Source: Pseudomonas putida
GTDB taxonomy: Bacteria; Pseudomonadota; Gammaproteobacteria; Pseudomonadales; Pseudomonadaceae
Length of the DNA: 64,000 nt
Assembly: GCF_022627325.1 (NCBI RefSeq)
Contig: NZ_JAETZZ010000015.1
Location: forward strand, 1 to 64,000
Direction: 5' to 3'
The translations under genes were made by a program, and so were the position numbers. This document shows positions 25,190-33,615 of this stretch, piece by piece. The notes under the pieces are model-generated. The model saw nothing but the letters and a program-made list of their open reading frames with translations. It searched no databases and was not told the DNA's origin. Every line of letters begins with the position of its first letter. Position 1 is the stretch's first letter.

Positions 25190-26086
25190 GTGAAAACCCG
25201 ATCCGAAGAACTCCAGGTATTCGTCGCCGTCATCGACTGCGGTTCGATTTCCGCTGCCGCCGAGCAACTGGGCCAGACGCCTTCGGCGGTCAGCCGCACC
25301 TTGGCGCGCCTGGAGGCAAAGCTGGGCACTACGCTGGTCAATCGCACCACCCGGCGCATGGACCTGACCGAAGAAGGGCGCTTTTTCCTCGAGCGTTCTC
25401 GGCTGGTGCTCCAGCAAATGGACGACATGGAAGAGCGCCTGTCGATGAACCGCCAGACACCTTCCGGGCGCTTGCGCATCAATGCCGCAGCGCCGTTCAT
25501 GCTGCATGCGATCCTGCCCTGGATCGGCGAATTTCGCAGCCAGTACCCCGATATCGAGCTGGAACTGAACACCGATGACCTGATCATCGACCTGTTGGAG
25601 CAGAGTACCGACGTCGCGATCCGCATCGGTGAGTTGGCCGACTCCAGCCTGCACGCCCGTTCGCTGGGCTGCAGCCCGGTGCAAATCCTTGCAAGTCCGG
25701 CTTACCTGGAGCGGCACGGTACACCGCAGCATGTCGAAGACCTGAACCATCACTGCCTGCTCGGTTTCAGCCAGCCCGAGTCACTCAACCAGTGGCCGCT
25801 GCGCCATGCCCAAGGCGACCGTTGGGCAATTCGCCCGGCGCTGCTCGCCTCCAGCGGCGAGACCCTGCGCCAGTTGGCGCTGGCCGGGGAGGGTATCGTC
25901 AGCCTCTCGCACTTCATGACCCACGAGGACATCCGCGCCGGCCGACTGCAGGTCATTCTGAGCGCTGCCAACAACGGCTACCGCCAGCCTATCCACGCTG
26001 TTTATTACCGCAACACGCAACTGGCCCTGCGCATCCAGTGCTTCCTCGACTTCATCCAGCGCAAACTGGCGATGTACGCCTGCTGA
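25190..26086 (+). CDS. LysR-family transcriptional regulator (possible mdaB regulator)
   Basis: Starting at GTG 25190 gives MKTRSEELQVFVAVIDCGSI and a 298-residue protein; GTG 25178 is an alternative. The HTH is SAAAEQLGQTPSAVSRTLAR with LEAKLGTTLVNRTTRRMDLT. It belongs to the large CrgA/AaeR-like LysR group. It is 120 bp downstream of mdaB, behind a strong palindrome, so it is probably transcribed separately. Confidence 0.88.
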   Translation: MKTRSEELQVFVAVIDCGSISAAAEQLGQTPSAVSRTLARLEAKLGTTLVNRTTRRMDLTEEGRFFLERSRLVLQQMDDMEERLSMNRQTPSGRLRINAAAPFMLHAILPWIGEFRSQYPDIELELNTDDLIIDLLEQSTDVAIRIGELADSSLHARSLGCSPVQILASPAYLERHGTPQHVEDLNHHCLLGFSQPESLNQWPLRHAQGDRWAIRPALLASSGETLRQLALAGEGIVSLSHFMTHEDIRAGRLQVILSAANNGYRQPIHAVYYRNTQLALRIQCFLDFIQRKLAMYAC

Positions 26087-26203
26087 GTTGCCTGAACGCG
26101 ACAAATCCTGTCCATGGGCGGCGAAACTTCCTACAGGTGATTGCACAGTGGACAGGCTTCGGCCTTACTGGGTGATCAACAAAAACAACACCAAGGAAGT
26201 GTC

Positions 26204-27871
26204 ATGCGTATTGTCCTGTTCCAGTCCATGGCCCTCGGCGCGGCGATCTTGAGCTGTTCATCGGCCTATGCGCTAACCCTGGAGGGTGGCGCGGTGGCCG
26301 CCCCTGATCAATATGGCGCACAGGTGGCCGCCGACATCCTGAAAAAGGGCGGCAATGCGGTGGATGCGGCGGTAGCCACCGCCTTCACCCTGGCGGTGAC
26401 CTACCCCGAGGCCGGCAACATCGGTGGCGGTGGTTTCATGACCCTGTTCGTCGATGGCAAGCCGTACTTCCTCGACTACCGAGAAGTGGCGCCCAAGGCC
26501 GCGACCCGCAACATGTACCTGGACGAAAAAGGCGAGGTCATCGAGAACCTCAGCTTGGTCGGCGCGCGCGCCGCCGGCGTGCCTGGCACGGTGATGGGCC
26601 TGTGGGAAGCGCACAAGAAATTCGGCAAGCTGCCCTGGAGCGAGCTGCTGACCCCCGCCATCGGCTATGCGAAAAACGGCTTCAAGATTGCCGAAAAGCA
26701 GTATCAGTACCGCAACGACGCCCAGGGCCTGTTCAAGACCGCGACCAACTTCAACGACTATTTCGGCACCATGAAGGTCGGCGAGCTGTTCAAACAGCCA
26801 GAAATGGCCCAGACCCTCGAACGTATTGCCGACAAAGGCGTGAGCGAGTTCTACCAAGGCAAGACCGCTGATCTGCTGGTGGCGCAGATGCAGGCCGACA
26901 AAGGCCTGATCACCAAAGAAGACCTCAAGGACTACAAGGCCGTCTGGCGTGAGCCCATGGCCCTGAGCTGGCGCGGCAACGTGGTTTACACCGCGCCACC
27001 GCCAAGCTCCGGCGGCGTCGCCCTGGCCCAGTTGCTGGGCATCAAGGAAGACCGTGCGGCCGACTTCAAAGGCGTGGCGCACAATTCGGCGCAATACATT
27101 CACCTGCTGGCTGAGATCGAGAAGCGTGTGTTTGCCGACCGCGCCGACTACCTGGGCGACCCGGCCTTCACCAAGGTGCCGGTCGACCAGCTGATCGCCA
27201 AGGATTATTTGGCCAAGCGCGCCGCGCAGGTCAACGCCAAGGCCATCTCCGCCACCGAGGATGTCAAACCGGGCCTAGAGCCGCACCAGACCACGCACTT
27301 CTCGATCGTCGACAAACAGGGCAACGCGGTCAGCAATACCTATACCCTCAACCTCGACTACGGCAGTGGTGTGGTGGTCAAGGGCGCGGGCTTCCTGCTC
27401 AACGACGAAATGGACGACTTCAGCGCCAAACCAGGCGCAGCCAATGCCTTCGGTGTGGTGGGCGGTGATGCCAACGCCATCGAGCCGGGCAAGCGCATGC
27501 TGTCGTCCATGAGCCCCAGCCTGATGACCCGCGATGGCAAGGTCGAACTGGTGATCGGTACACCGGGCGGCTCGCGGATCTTCACTTCGATCTTCCAGGT
27601 GATGAACAACCTGTACGACTACGGCATGCCCCTGGACAAGGCCGTCGCGGCGCAGCGGGTGCACCACCAGTTGCTGCCCAAGGACACCATCTACTTCGAC
27701 AGCTATGCACCGCTTACCGGCCCGGTGGCCGATGAGCTGAAGAAGATGGGGTATGTGCTCGAGGATCAGGGCTGGGAGATGGGGGATATCCAGGCGATCC
27801 GCGTCAACGGGGCGAAGCTTGAGACGGCTTCGGATCCGCGTGGGCGCGGGGTGGGGATGGTCGTTAAATAA
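26204..27871 (+). CDS. ggt: Gamma-glutamyltranspeptidase
   Basis: A periplasmic N-terminal nucleophile hydrolase that removes glutamate from glutathione and other gamma-glutamyl compounds. The 555-residue precursor (ATG 26204) has a signal peptide (QSMALGAAILSCSSAYA). Self-cleavage would occur at the Thr in EPHQTTHFSIVDKQGNAVSN, giving large and small subunits. The GTPGGSRIF loop is present. AACAAAAACAACACC just before the AAGGAAG ribosome site (26178-26192) fits the A-rich Hfq/Crc target pattern. Frame is open upstream to 26141, but the signal peptide decides the start. Confidence 0.94.
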   Translation: MRIVLFQSMALGAAILSCSSAYALTLEGGAVAAPDQYGAQVAADILKKGGNAVDAAVATAFTLAVTYPEAGNIGGGGFMTLFVDGKPYFLDYREVAPKAATRNMYLDEKGEVIENLSLVGARAAGVPGTVMGLWEAHKKFGKLPWSELLTPAIGYAKNGFKIAEKQYQYRNDAQGLFKTATNFNDYFGTMKVGELFKQPEMAQTLERIADKGVSEFYQGKTADLLVAQMQADKGLITKEDLKDYKAVWREPMALSWRGNVVYTAPPPSSGGVALAQLLGIKEDRAADFKGVAHNSAQYIHLLAEIEKRVFADRADYLGDPAFTKVPVDQLIAKDYLAKRAAQVNAKAISATEDVKPGLEPHQTTHFSIVDKQGNAVSNTYTLNLDYGSGVVVKGAGFLLNDEMDDFSAKPGAANAFGVVGGDANAIEPGKRMLSSMSPSLMTRDGKVELVIGTPGGSRIFTSIFQVMNNLYDYGMPLDKAVAAQRVHHQLLPKDTIYFDSYAPLTGPVADELKKMGYVLEDQGWEMGDIQAIRVNGAKLETASDPRGRGVGMVVK

Positions 27872-27892
27872 CCGGCTGCCAGCTCTGCCAGC

Positions 27893-27964
27893 ATCGCGGG
27901 CAAACCGGCTCCCATCGCTATCGAGGGGGCCGGTTTGGCGGCTGGGGGCCGCCAAGCCGGCCCC
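27893..27964. repeat. REP-like palindromic region between ggt and mcpS
   Basis: A GC-rich stretch with GGCAAACCGGCTCCCATCG, GGGGGCCGGTTTGGCGG and GGGGGCCGCCAAGCCGGCC can form several alternative hairpins. It lies between two convergent genes and probably acts as a bidirectional terminator derived from REP elements. Confidence 0.5.
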
Positions 27965-27976
27965 AACAGGCTAAGG

Positions 27977-29896
27977 TCAGACCCGGAACTGGCTGACCAG
28001 CGTCTGCAGGTGCCCACCCAGGCGTGCCAGTTCGACACTGGACGCCGCCGTCTCATCACTGGCCGCTGCGGTCTGCTCCGACACATCGCGCACATTCAGA
28101 ATGCTGCGGCTGATCTCCTCAGCCACCGCGCTCTGCTGCTCGGCTGCCGCGGCAATCTGCTGGTTCATCGACTGGATGCTCGACACCGTGCTGGTGATGT
28201 TTTCCAGCGAAGTGCCGGCCTTGCGCGCTAGTTCGACACTGCTGTCGGTCAGGGTGCGGCTGCCTTGCATGGCGTTGGCCACTTGCTGGGTACCGTGTTG
28301 CAGGCCTGCCACTAATTCTTCGATCTCTTCGGTGGATTTCTGCGTGCGCTGGGCCAAACCACGCACTTCGTCGGCGACCACGGCGAAACCACGCCCTGCT
28401 TCACCGGCACGGGCGGCTTCGATGGCAGCGTTGAGCGCCAGCAGGTTGGTCTGTTCGGCTACCGACTTGATCACATCCATGACGCTGCCGATCTTCTGGC
28501 TTTCCTGCTGCAGCAGGTTCATGGCTTCGGTAGAGCGGTGCACTTCCTCGGCCAGGCGTTCGATCTGGCTGATCGCTTCGCCAACCACGCGATCACCTGC
28601 GCGTGCTTCGTCGTCGGCACCGGTGGCTGCGTGGGAAGCCTGTTCGGCATTGCGCGCGACTTCCTGAACGGTCGCGGCCATTTCGTGCATGGCGGTAGCG
28701 ACCTGATCGGTTTCGACCTTCTGGCTGTTTGCGCCAGCGCTGGTCTGCTCGGTGACCGCCGACAGTTCCTCAGCGGCGCTGGCGATCTGCGTGACACCGT
28801 CGCGGATGCCGGTGATGAGCTCGCGCAGGGTGGTGCCCATGCGGGCGATGCCCTGTTGCAGCACGCCGATCTCGTCGCGGCGGGTAACCCGCAGGTCGTG
28901 GGTGAGGTCGCCACCGGCGATGCGCTCCACCGCTTGCAATGTGTCGTGCAGCGGGCGGGTGATCTGGCGGGTGATCAGCACCGCTGCCAGCACACCGACC
29001 AGCAAGGCCAGCAACGTGGCGATGGTCTGCAGACTGCGTGCCTGGGCGCTCTCGGCGTCGCGGCGGTCGATCTGGATCTTGTACAGCGCGTCGCTGCGCT
29101 TGACGATGTCGCCGCCTTGCACGGTCATCTCCGCACGGGCGGTGGTGATTTCGGCGACTGCAGCGCGGAACTGGCGCACGGCCTCACGGTAGGTCTGTAT
29201 CGATTGCTCCAACTGCTGCACCCGCGTGGCTTCGGCGGGCAGCTGACGCTTCAGGGTGTCGATCTCGGCAAGGGCCAACTCCAGCTGGCGCAGGGCGGCT
29301 TGTTCGTTGGCCGCAGAGTTGTCGGCAATGTAACCGCGCACATCCACCCGCACTTGCAGCAGTTGCTGGCGCGCCTTGCTGATCAGTTGGTATTGAGCCA
29401 GGCGCACGCTATCGGCCTCGGGGCGGCCCATGACTTCCTCGCCCAGCAACGCCATGGCCTCGTCGGTCTTGGCAGCCGATACGTTCATCGCGTCACGTGC
29501 AGCCAGCGAGCCTTTGTAGCCTGCACGCATCTTGTTCAGCGAGACTTCGTACTCGCTGATGGTCTGGCCCAGCTCTTTGAGCAGCTTGACGTTTTCCGGG
29601 CTCTTGAAAGTACTGACCAGGTATTGCTGCTGTTTGCTGAAGGCATCCAGCTTGGCCTGGGTGTTCGCTGCTGCAGCATCGTCGCCATTGGCGATCATGT
29701 ACTGCAGGCGCGCCACGCGCAGGTCGGTCAGGTCTTTGTTGAGCTTGCCGATGTCGCCCATCCAGTTGCTGCGGTCGATGAGGCTGCCCAGGCTGGTCCA
29801 GCCGGTGAGGGCCAGCAGGCCGGTGAGGACCAGCACCAGGCCGAAGCCCAGGCCGAGTTTGAGGTTGACGCTGATGTTGGCAAACCAGCTGTTCAT
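27977..29896 (-). CDS. mcpS: Methyl-accepting chemotaxis protein with helical bimodular sensor (McpS-like)
   Basis: A transmembrane chemoreceptor of 639 residues: helix at ~10-32, a ~250-residue periplasmic all-helical region of the size of a bimodular HBM sensor, second helix near 283-305, HAMP, then a cytoplasmic signalling domain with the hairpin tip SVAEQTNLLALNAAIEAARAG. In P. putida McpS binds TCA-cycle intermediates (malate, succinate, fumarate) through an HBM domain. I base the assignment on overall sequence, length and genome context near mmsAB and pcaHG. A direct ligand-residue check was not possible. Confidence 0.82.
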   Translation of the reverse strand: MNSWFANISVNLKLGLGFGLVLVLTGLLALTGWTSLGSLIDRSNWMGDIGKLNKDLTDLRVARLQYMIANGDDAAAANTQAKLDAFSKQQQYLVSTFKSPENVKLLKELGQTISEYEVSLNKMRAGYKGSLAARDAMNVSAAKTDEAMALLGEEVMGRPEADSVRLAQYQLISKARQQLLQVRVDVRGYIADNSAANEQAALRQLELALAEIDTLKRQLPAEATRVQQLEQSIQTYREAVRQFRAAVAEITTARAEMTVQGGDIVKRSDALYKIQIDRRDAESAQARSLQTIATLLALLVGVLAAVLITRQITRPLHDTLQAVERIAGGDLTHDLRVTRRDEIGVLQQGIARMGTTLRELITGIRDGVTQIASAAEELSAVTEQTSAGANSQKVETDQVATAMHEMAATVQEVARNAEQASHAATGADDEARAGDRVVGEAISQIERLAEEVHRSTEAMNLLQQESQKIGSVMDVIKSVAEQTNLLALNAAIEAARAGEAGRGFAVVADEVRGLAQRTQKSTEEIEELVAGLQHGTQQVANAMQGSRTLTDSSVELARKAGTSLENITSTVSSIQSMNQQIAAAAEQQSAVAEEISRSILNVRDVSEQTAAASDETAASSVELARLGGHLQTLVSQFRV

Positions 29897-30082
29897 GCAC
29901 GCTCTCCAGAAATGATTTCGCTCACTTGATCAATTGTCGATCGCTAGGCGTTGTTGTTCTGGATGCCCGCTGAATCGTGCAGGGGTTATCGGCAAATGGC
30001 GAGGAAGCTGAAACGCTTTTTCGACTCAATTGCGACACCGCGCACGGCAGCTGGCGTGCCATGCGCAGGGGGCCTCGAAACG

Positions 30083-30967
30083 TCAAAGGTTGGGCGCACT
30101 GAACGTGTCGCAGCTGTTCACTTCGCCTTGGGCAAACCCGGCCTTGAACCACCGCACCCGCTGCGCCGAGGTCCCATGGGTAAAGGAGTCCGGGACCACG
30201 CGCCCTTGGCCTTTTTGCTGCAGCCGGTCATCACCGATGGCGTTGGCTGCATTCAGCGCTTCCTCGACGTCCCCCGGCTCAAGCCAGTTCAGCCGTTGCT
30301 GCGCCTGGTATGCCCATACCCCGGCCAGGCAGTCGGCCTGCAACTCCTGGCGCACCAGCAAGCCATTTTCACCCTCCAGGCGCTGGCCTGCGCGGCGCGC
30401 CGCATCGACCTTGGCCGACACGCCAAGCAACGTCTGCACGTGGTGGCCGATCTCGTGGGCGATCACGTAGGCCTGAGCGAAGTCGCCTGCAGCGGCGAAG
30501 CGGGTTTCCATTTCACGGAAGAACGACATGTCCAGGTACACCCTTTGGTCAGCAGGGCAGTAGAACGGCCCCACCGCCGCTGAAGCGAAGCCGCAGGCGG
30601 AATTGACCTGGCCGCTGAACAGTACCAGCTTGGGGTCGCGATACTGCTTGCCAGCCTGGGAGAACAACGCCTTCCAGGTGTCTTCGGTGTCGCCCAGGAT
30701 CGACGCGACGAACTGGGCCTGCTCGTCGTTGGCCGCTGGGGCCTTGTTGCCCACGCTGCTTGGAGCCTGCTGCTGCTCCATTTGCCCGGTGAGCTGGCCG
30801 AGGATCTGCAGCGGGTCCTGGCCAGTGAGCCAGCCGATGCCGACGATCAGAAGGATGGCTCCGAGCCCGAGGCCCTTGCCACCGCCAAAGCGCATGCCAC
30901 CACCGCCGCCACCTTGGCCACGGGCATCGACCACGTTGTCGCTACGACGGCCTTTTCGCCATTCCAT
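30083..30967 (-). CDS. Neutral zinc metallopeptidase (YpfJ family)
   Basis: The 294-residue protein starts at ATG 30967 with MEWRKGRRSDNVVDARGQ; a GTG nine bases earlier is less like the family. A Gly-rich stretch and one membrane helix (LGAILLIVGIGWLTG) come first. The peptidase domain has the zinc motif VIAHEIGHHVQ and a conserved YLDMSFFREME. Substrate unknown; in this family the active site is probably periplasmic. It is divergent from pcaHG. Confidence 0.88.
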   Translation of the reverse strand: MEWRKGRRSDNVVDARGQGGGGGGMRFGGGKGLGLGAILLIVGIGWLTGQDPLQILGQLTGQMEQQQAPSSVGNKAPAANDEQAQFVASILGDTEDTWKALFSQAGKQYRDPKLVLFSGQVNSACGFASAAVGPFYCPADQRVYLDMSFFREMETRFAAAGDFAQAYVIAHEIGHHVQTLLGVSAKVDAARRAGQRLEGENGLLVRQELQADCLAGVWAYQAQQRLNWLEPGDVEEALNAANAIGDDRLQQKGQGRVVPDSFTHGTSAQRVRWFKAGFAQGEVNSCDTFSAPNL

Positions 30968-31034
30968 GAAGTGCACTCCAGAGCGTGAAACATGAAGACA
31001 TAGGTTAGTTCACGCCAGCCAAAGGTACTAATGC

Positions 31035-31050
31035 ATAACCATTTGGTTAA
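31035..31050 (+). promoter_or_regulatory. PcaQ-type operator (ATAACC-N4-GGTTAA)
   Basis: ATAACC-ATTT-GGTTAA is a perfect inverted repeat in the spacer between the metallopeptidase gene and pcaH, 106 bp before the pcaH start. It equals the binding motif described for the LysR regulator PcaQ in Sinorhizobium. No pcaQ gene lies in this window, so the regulator would be encoded elsewhere. Confidence 0.6.
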
Positions 31051-31155
31051 GTAACGGTCGGCGGAATTCAATATTCATCTGCTTCGACCTATCCGAAACT
31101 GCAAGTCCGCCTGCGAACCACAGGTGTTTTGATAACTCCAAGAGAGGAAAACGGC

Positions 31156-31875
31156 ATGCCCGCCCAGGACAACAGCCGCTTCGTGATCCGTGATCGCAAC
31201 TGGCACCCCAAGGCCCTGACGCCCGACTACAAGACTTCTGTTGCCCGCTCGCCGCGCCAGGCATTGGTCAGCATTCCGCAGTCGATCAGCGAAACCACCG
31301 GCCCGGATTTCACCCACCTGGGCTTCGGCGCCCACGACCATGACCTGCTGCTCAACTTCAACAACGGTGGCCTGCCGATTGGTGAGCGCATCATCGTTGC
31401 CGGCCGCGTCGTCGACCAATACGGCAAGCCAGTGCCCAATACCTTGGTAGAAATGTGGCAAGCTAACGCCGGTGGCCGTTATCGCCACAAGAACGATCGC
31501 TACCTGGCCCCGCTGGACCCGAATTTCGGTGGCGTCGGCCGCTGCCTGACCGACAGTGATGGCTACTACAGCTTCCGCACCATCAAGCCCGGCCCCTACC
31601 CATGGCGCAACGGCCCGAACGACTGGCGCCCGGCGCACATCCACTTCGGTATCAGCGGCCCGTCGATCGCCACCAAGCTGATCACCCAGCTGTACTTCGA
31701 GGGCGACCCGCTGATCCCGATGTGCCCGATCGTCAAGTCGATCGCCAACCCTGAAGCGGTGCAGCAACTGATCGCCAAGCTCGACATGAGTAACGCCAAC
31801 CCCATGGATTGCCTGGCGTACCGCTTCGACATCGTGCTGCGCGGCCAGCGCAAGACCCACTTCGAAAACTGCTGA
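31156..31875 (+). CDS. pcaH: Protocatechuate 3,4-dioxygenase beta subunit
   Basis: PcaH carries the non-haem Fe(III) of the enzyme that cleaves protocatechuate to beta-carboxymuconate, the entry step of the protocatechuate branch of the beta-ketoadipate pathway. The 239-residue protein has the iron ligands in place: Tyr in RYLAPLDP, Tyr in PGPYPWRNG, and both His in DWRPAHIHFGI. ATG 31156 follows GAGAGGAAAA. pcaG is 10 bp downstream. Other pca genes are not in the window. Confidence 0.96.
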   Translation: MPAQDNSRFVIRDRNWHPKALTPDYKTSVARSPRQALVSIPQSISETTGPDFTHLGFGAHDHDLLLNFNNGGLPIGERIIVAGRVVDQYGKPVPNTLVEMWQANAGGRYRHKNDRYLAPLDPNFGGVGRCLTDSDGYYSFRTIKPGPYPWRNGPNDWRPAHIHFGISGPSIATKLITQLYFEGDPLIPMCPIVKSIANPEAVQQLIAKLDMSNANPMDCLAYRFDIVLRGQRKTHFENC

Positions 31876-31885
31876 GGACCCCGCC

Positions 31886-32491
31886 ATGCCAATCGAACTG
31901 CTGCCGGAAACCCCCTCGCAGACCGCCGGCCCCTACGTACACATCGGCCTGGCCCTGGAAGCGGCCGGTAACCCCACCCGTGACCAGGAAATCTGGAACC
32001 GAATGGCCAAGCCAGAGGCGCCGGGTGAACACATCCTGTTGATCGGCCATGTGTACGACGGCAACGGCCACTTGATCCGCGATTCATTCCTTGAACTCTG
32101 GCAAGCCGATGCCAATGGCCAGTACCAGGATGACTGCAACCTGGAAAACGCCTTCAACAGCTTCGGTCGCACTGCCACCACTTTCGATGCCGGTGAGTGG
32201 ACCGTCCAGACCGTCAAACCGGGGGTGGTGAACAACGCTGCCGGTGTGCCGATGGCCCCGCACATCAACATCAGCCTGTTTGCCCGCGGCATCAACATCC
32301 ACTTGCACACGCGGCTGTACTTCGAGGATGAGGCCGAGGCGAACGCCAAGTGCCCGGTGCTCAACCTGATCGAGCAGCCGCAGCGCCGTGAAACCTTGAT
32401 TGCCAAGCGTTGCGAGGTGGACGGCAAGACGGCGTATCGGTTCGATATCCGTGTTCAGGGGGAAGGGGAGACGGTCTTCTTCGACTTCTGA
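31886..32491 (+). CDS. pcaG: Protocatechuate 3,4-dioxygenase alpha subunit
   Basis: The 201-residue alpha subunit shares the intradiol dioxygenase fold with PcaH and forms the alpha-beta protomer, but lacks the iron site: the region aligned with the PcaH His pair reads APHINISLFARG. The start MPIELLPETPSQTAGPYVHI is typical of PcaG. It is co-transcribed with pcaH, and a strong hairpin follows. Confidence 0.96.
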   Translation: MPIELLPETPSQTAGPYVHIGLALEAAGNPTRDQEIWNRMAKPEAPGEHILLIGHVYDGNGHLIRDSFLELWQADANGQYQDDCNLENAFNSFGRTATTFDAGEWTVQTVKPGVVNNAAGVPMAPHINISLFARGINIHLHTRLYFEDEAEANAKCPVLNLIEQPQRRETLIAKRCEVDGKTAYRFDIRVQGEGETVFFDF

Positions 32492-32497
32492 TACAAC

Positions 32498-32518
32498 TGG
32501 GGCCGCAAAGCGGCCCCA
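32498..32518. terminator. Bidirectional terminator between pcaG and trmA
   Basis: TGGGGCCGC (32498-32506) and GCGGCCCCA (32510-32518) form a nine-base-pair stem with an AAA loop, followed by AATTT. It separates two convergent genes. Confidence 0.8.
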
Positions 32519-32529
32519 ATTTCCGCCGA

Positions 32530-33615
32530 TCAGCGTCGAACCAGCAATACCCCACTTTCCATGTGGTGGGTATACGGGAACTGGTCAAACAGCGCACAGC
32601 GTTCAATGCGATGCGTGTCCTGCAACTGCTCGATGTTGGCCGCCAGCGTTTCCGGGTTGCACGAGATGTACAGAATCCGTTCGAAGCGCCGCGTCAGCTC
32701 GCACGTATCCGGGTCCATCCCCGCACGTGGTGGGTCGACGAACACCGTACCGAAGGCATAACGCTTCAGGTCGATCCCTTCCAGCCGGCGGAACGGGCGA
32801 ACCTCATTCAGCGCTTGAGTCAGCTCTTCTGCCGACAGGCGCACCAGGCGCACGTTATCCACAGCGTTCTCTTCGAGGTTGCTCAGGGCGGCATTGACCG
32901 AGGTCTTGCTGATCTCGGTGGCCAGCACCTGGCGTACCCGGGTAGCCAGCGGCAGGGTGAAGTTGCCGTTGCCGCAGTACAGCTCCAGCAGGTCGTCATC
33001 GCGCTCGCCGAGTGCGTCGTAAGCCCAGCTCAGCATCTTCTGGTTCACCGCGCCGTTGGGCTGGGTGAAGGCGCCTTCGGGCTGGCGATAGCTGAACACG
33101 CGGCCAGCCACGTCGAGTTGTTCCACGGCGTAATCACGGCCGATGACCAGCCGCTTGCCTTTGGAGCGGCCGATCAGGCTCACGCCCAGTTCTTCGGCTA
33201 GCTGCCGCGCTGCCACTTCCCAGGCCTCGTCCAGCGGGCGGTGGTAGCACAGGGTGATCATCGCATCGCCGGCAAGGGTGGTGAGGAACTCCACCTGGAA
33301 CAGGCGATTGCTCAGTTCTTCACTGGCCTGCCAGGCCGCCTTGAGGCGTGGCATCAGTGCATTGATGCGCTCGCTGGCAATGGGGAAATCGTCGATCAGG
33401 ATGGCCTTGTGCTTCTCGCCCGGGGCGAACATCGCATAGTGGCGCTGGCCGTCCTCGCGCCACAGGCGGAACTCGGCACGCAAGCGATAATGCTCGCGCG
33501 GCGAGTCGAACACAGCGGGCTGCGGCGCACCGAAGGGGGCCAGCAGCTCGCGCAGGCGGGTAACCTTGGCCTGCAGTTGCGCGTCGTAGGCGCTAGGGTC
33601 GAAGACAGCACTCAT
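32530..33615 (-). CDS. trmA: tRNA (uracil-5-)-methyltransferase
   Basis: TrmA makes the universal m5U54 (ribothymidine) in the tRNA T-loop using SAM. The 361-residue protein has the SAM-binding LLELYCGNGNFTLPLA, the FVDPPRAGMD motif and the catalytic Cys in YISCNPETLAANI. Its length matches E. coli TrmA. The start overlaps the end of the upstream permease gene by four bases, so the two are co-transcribed. Confidence 0.95.
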   Translation of the reverse strand: MSAVFDPSAYDAQLQAKVTRLRELLAPFGAPQPAVFDSPREHYRLRAEFRLWREDGQRHYAMFAPGEKHKAILIDDFPIASERINALMPRLKAAWQASEELSNRLFQVEFLTTLAGDAMITLCYHRPLDEAWEVAARQLAEELGVSLIGRSKGKRLVIGRDYAVEQLDVAGRVFSYRQPEGAFTQPNGAVNQKMLSWAYDALGERDDDLLELYCGNGNFTLPLATRVRQVLATEISKTSVNAALSNLEENAVDNVRLVRLSAEELTQALNEVRPFRRLEGIDLKRYAFGTVFVDPPRAGMDPDTCELTRRFERILYISCNPETLAANIEQLQDTHRIERCALFDQFPYTHHMESGVLLVRR

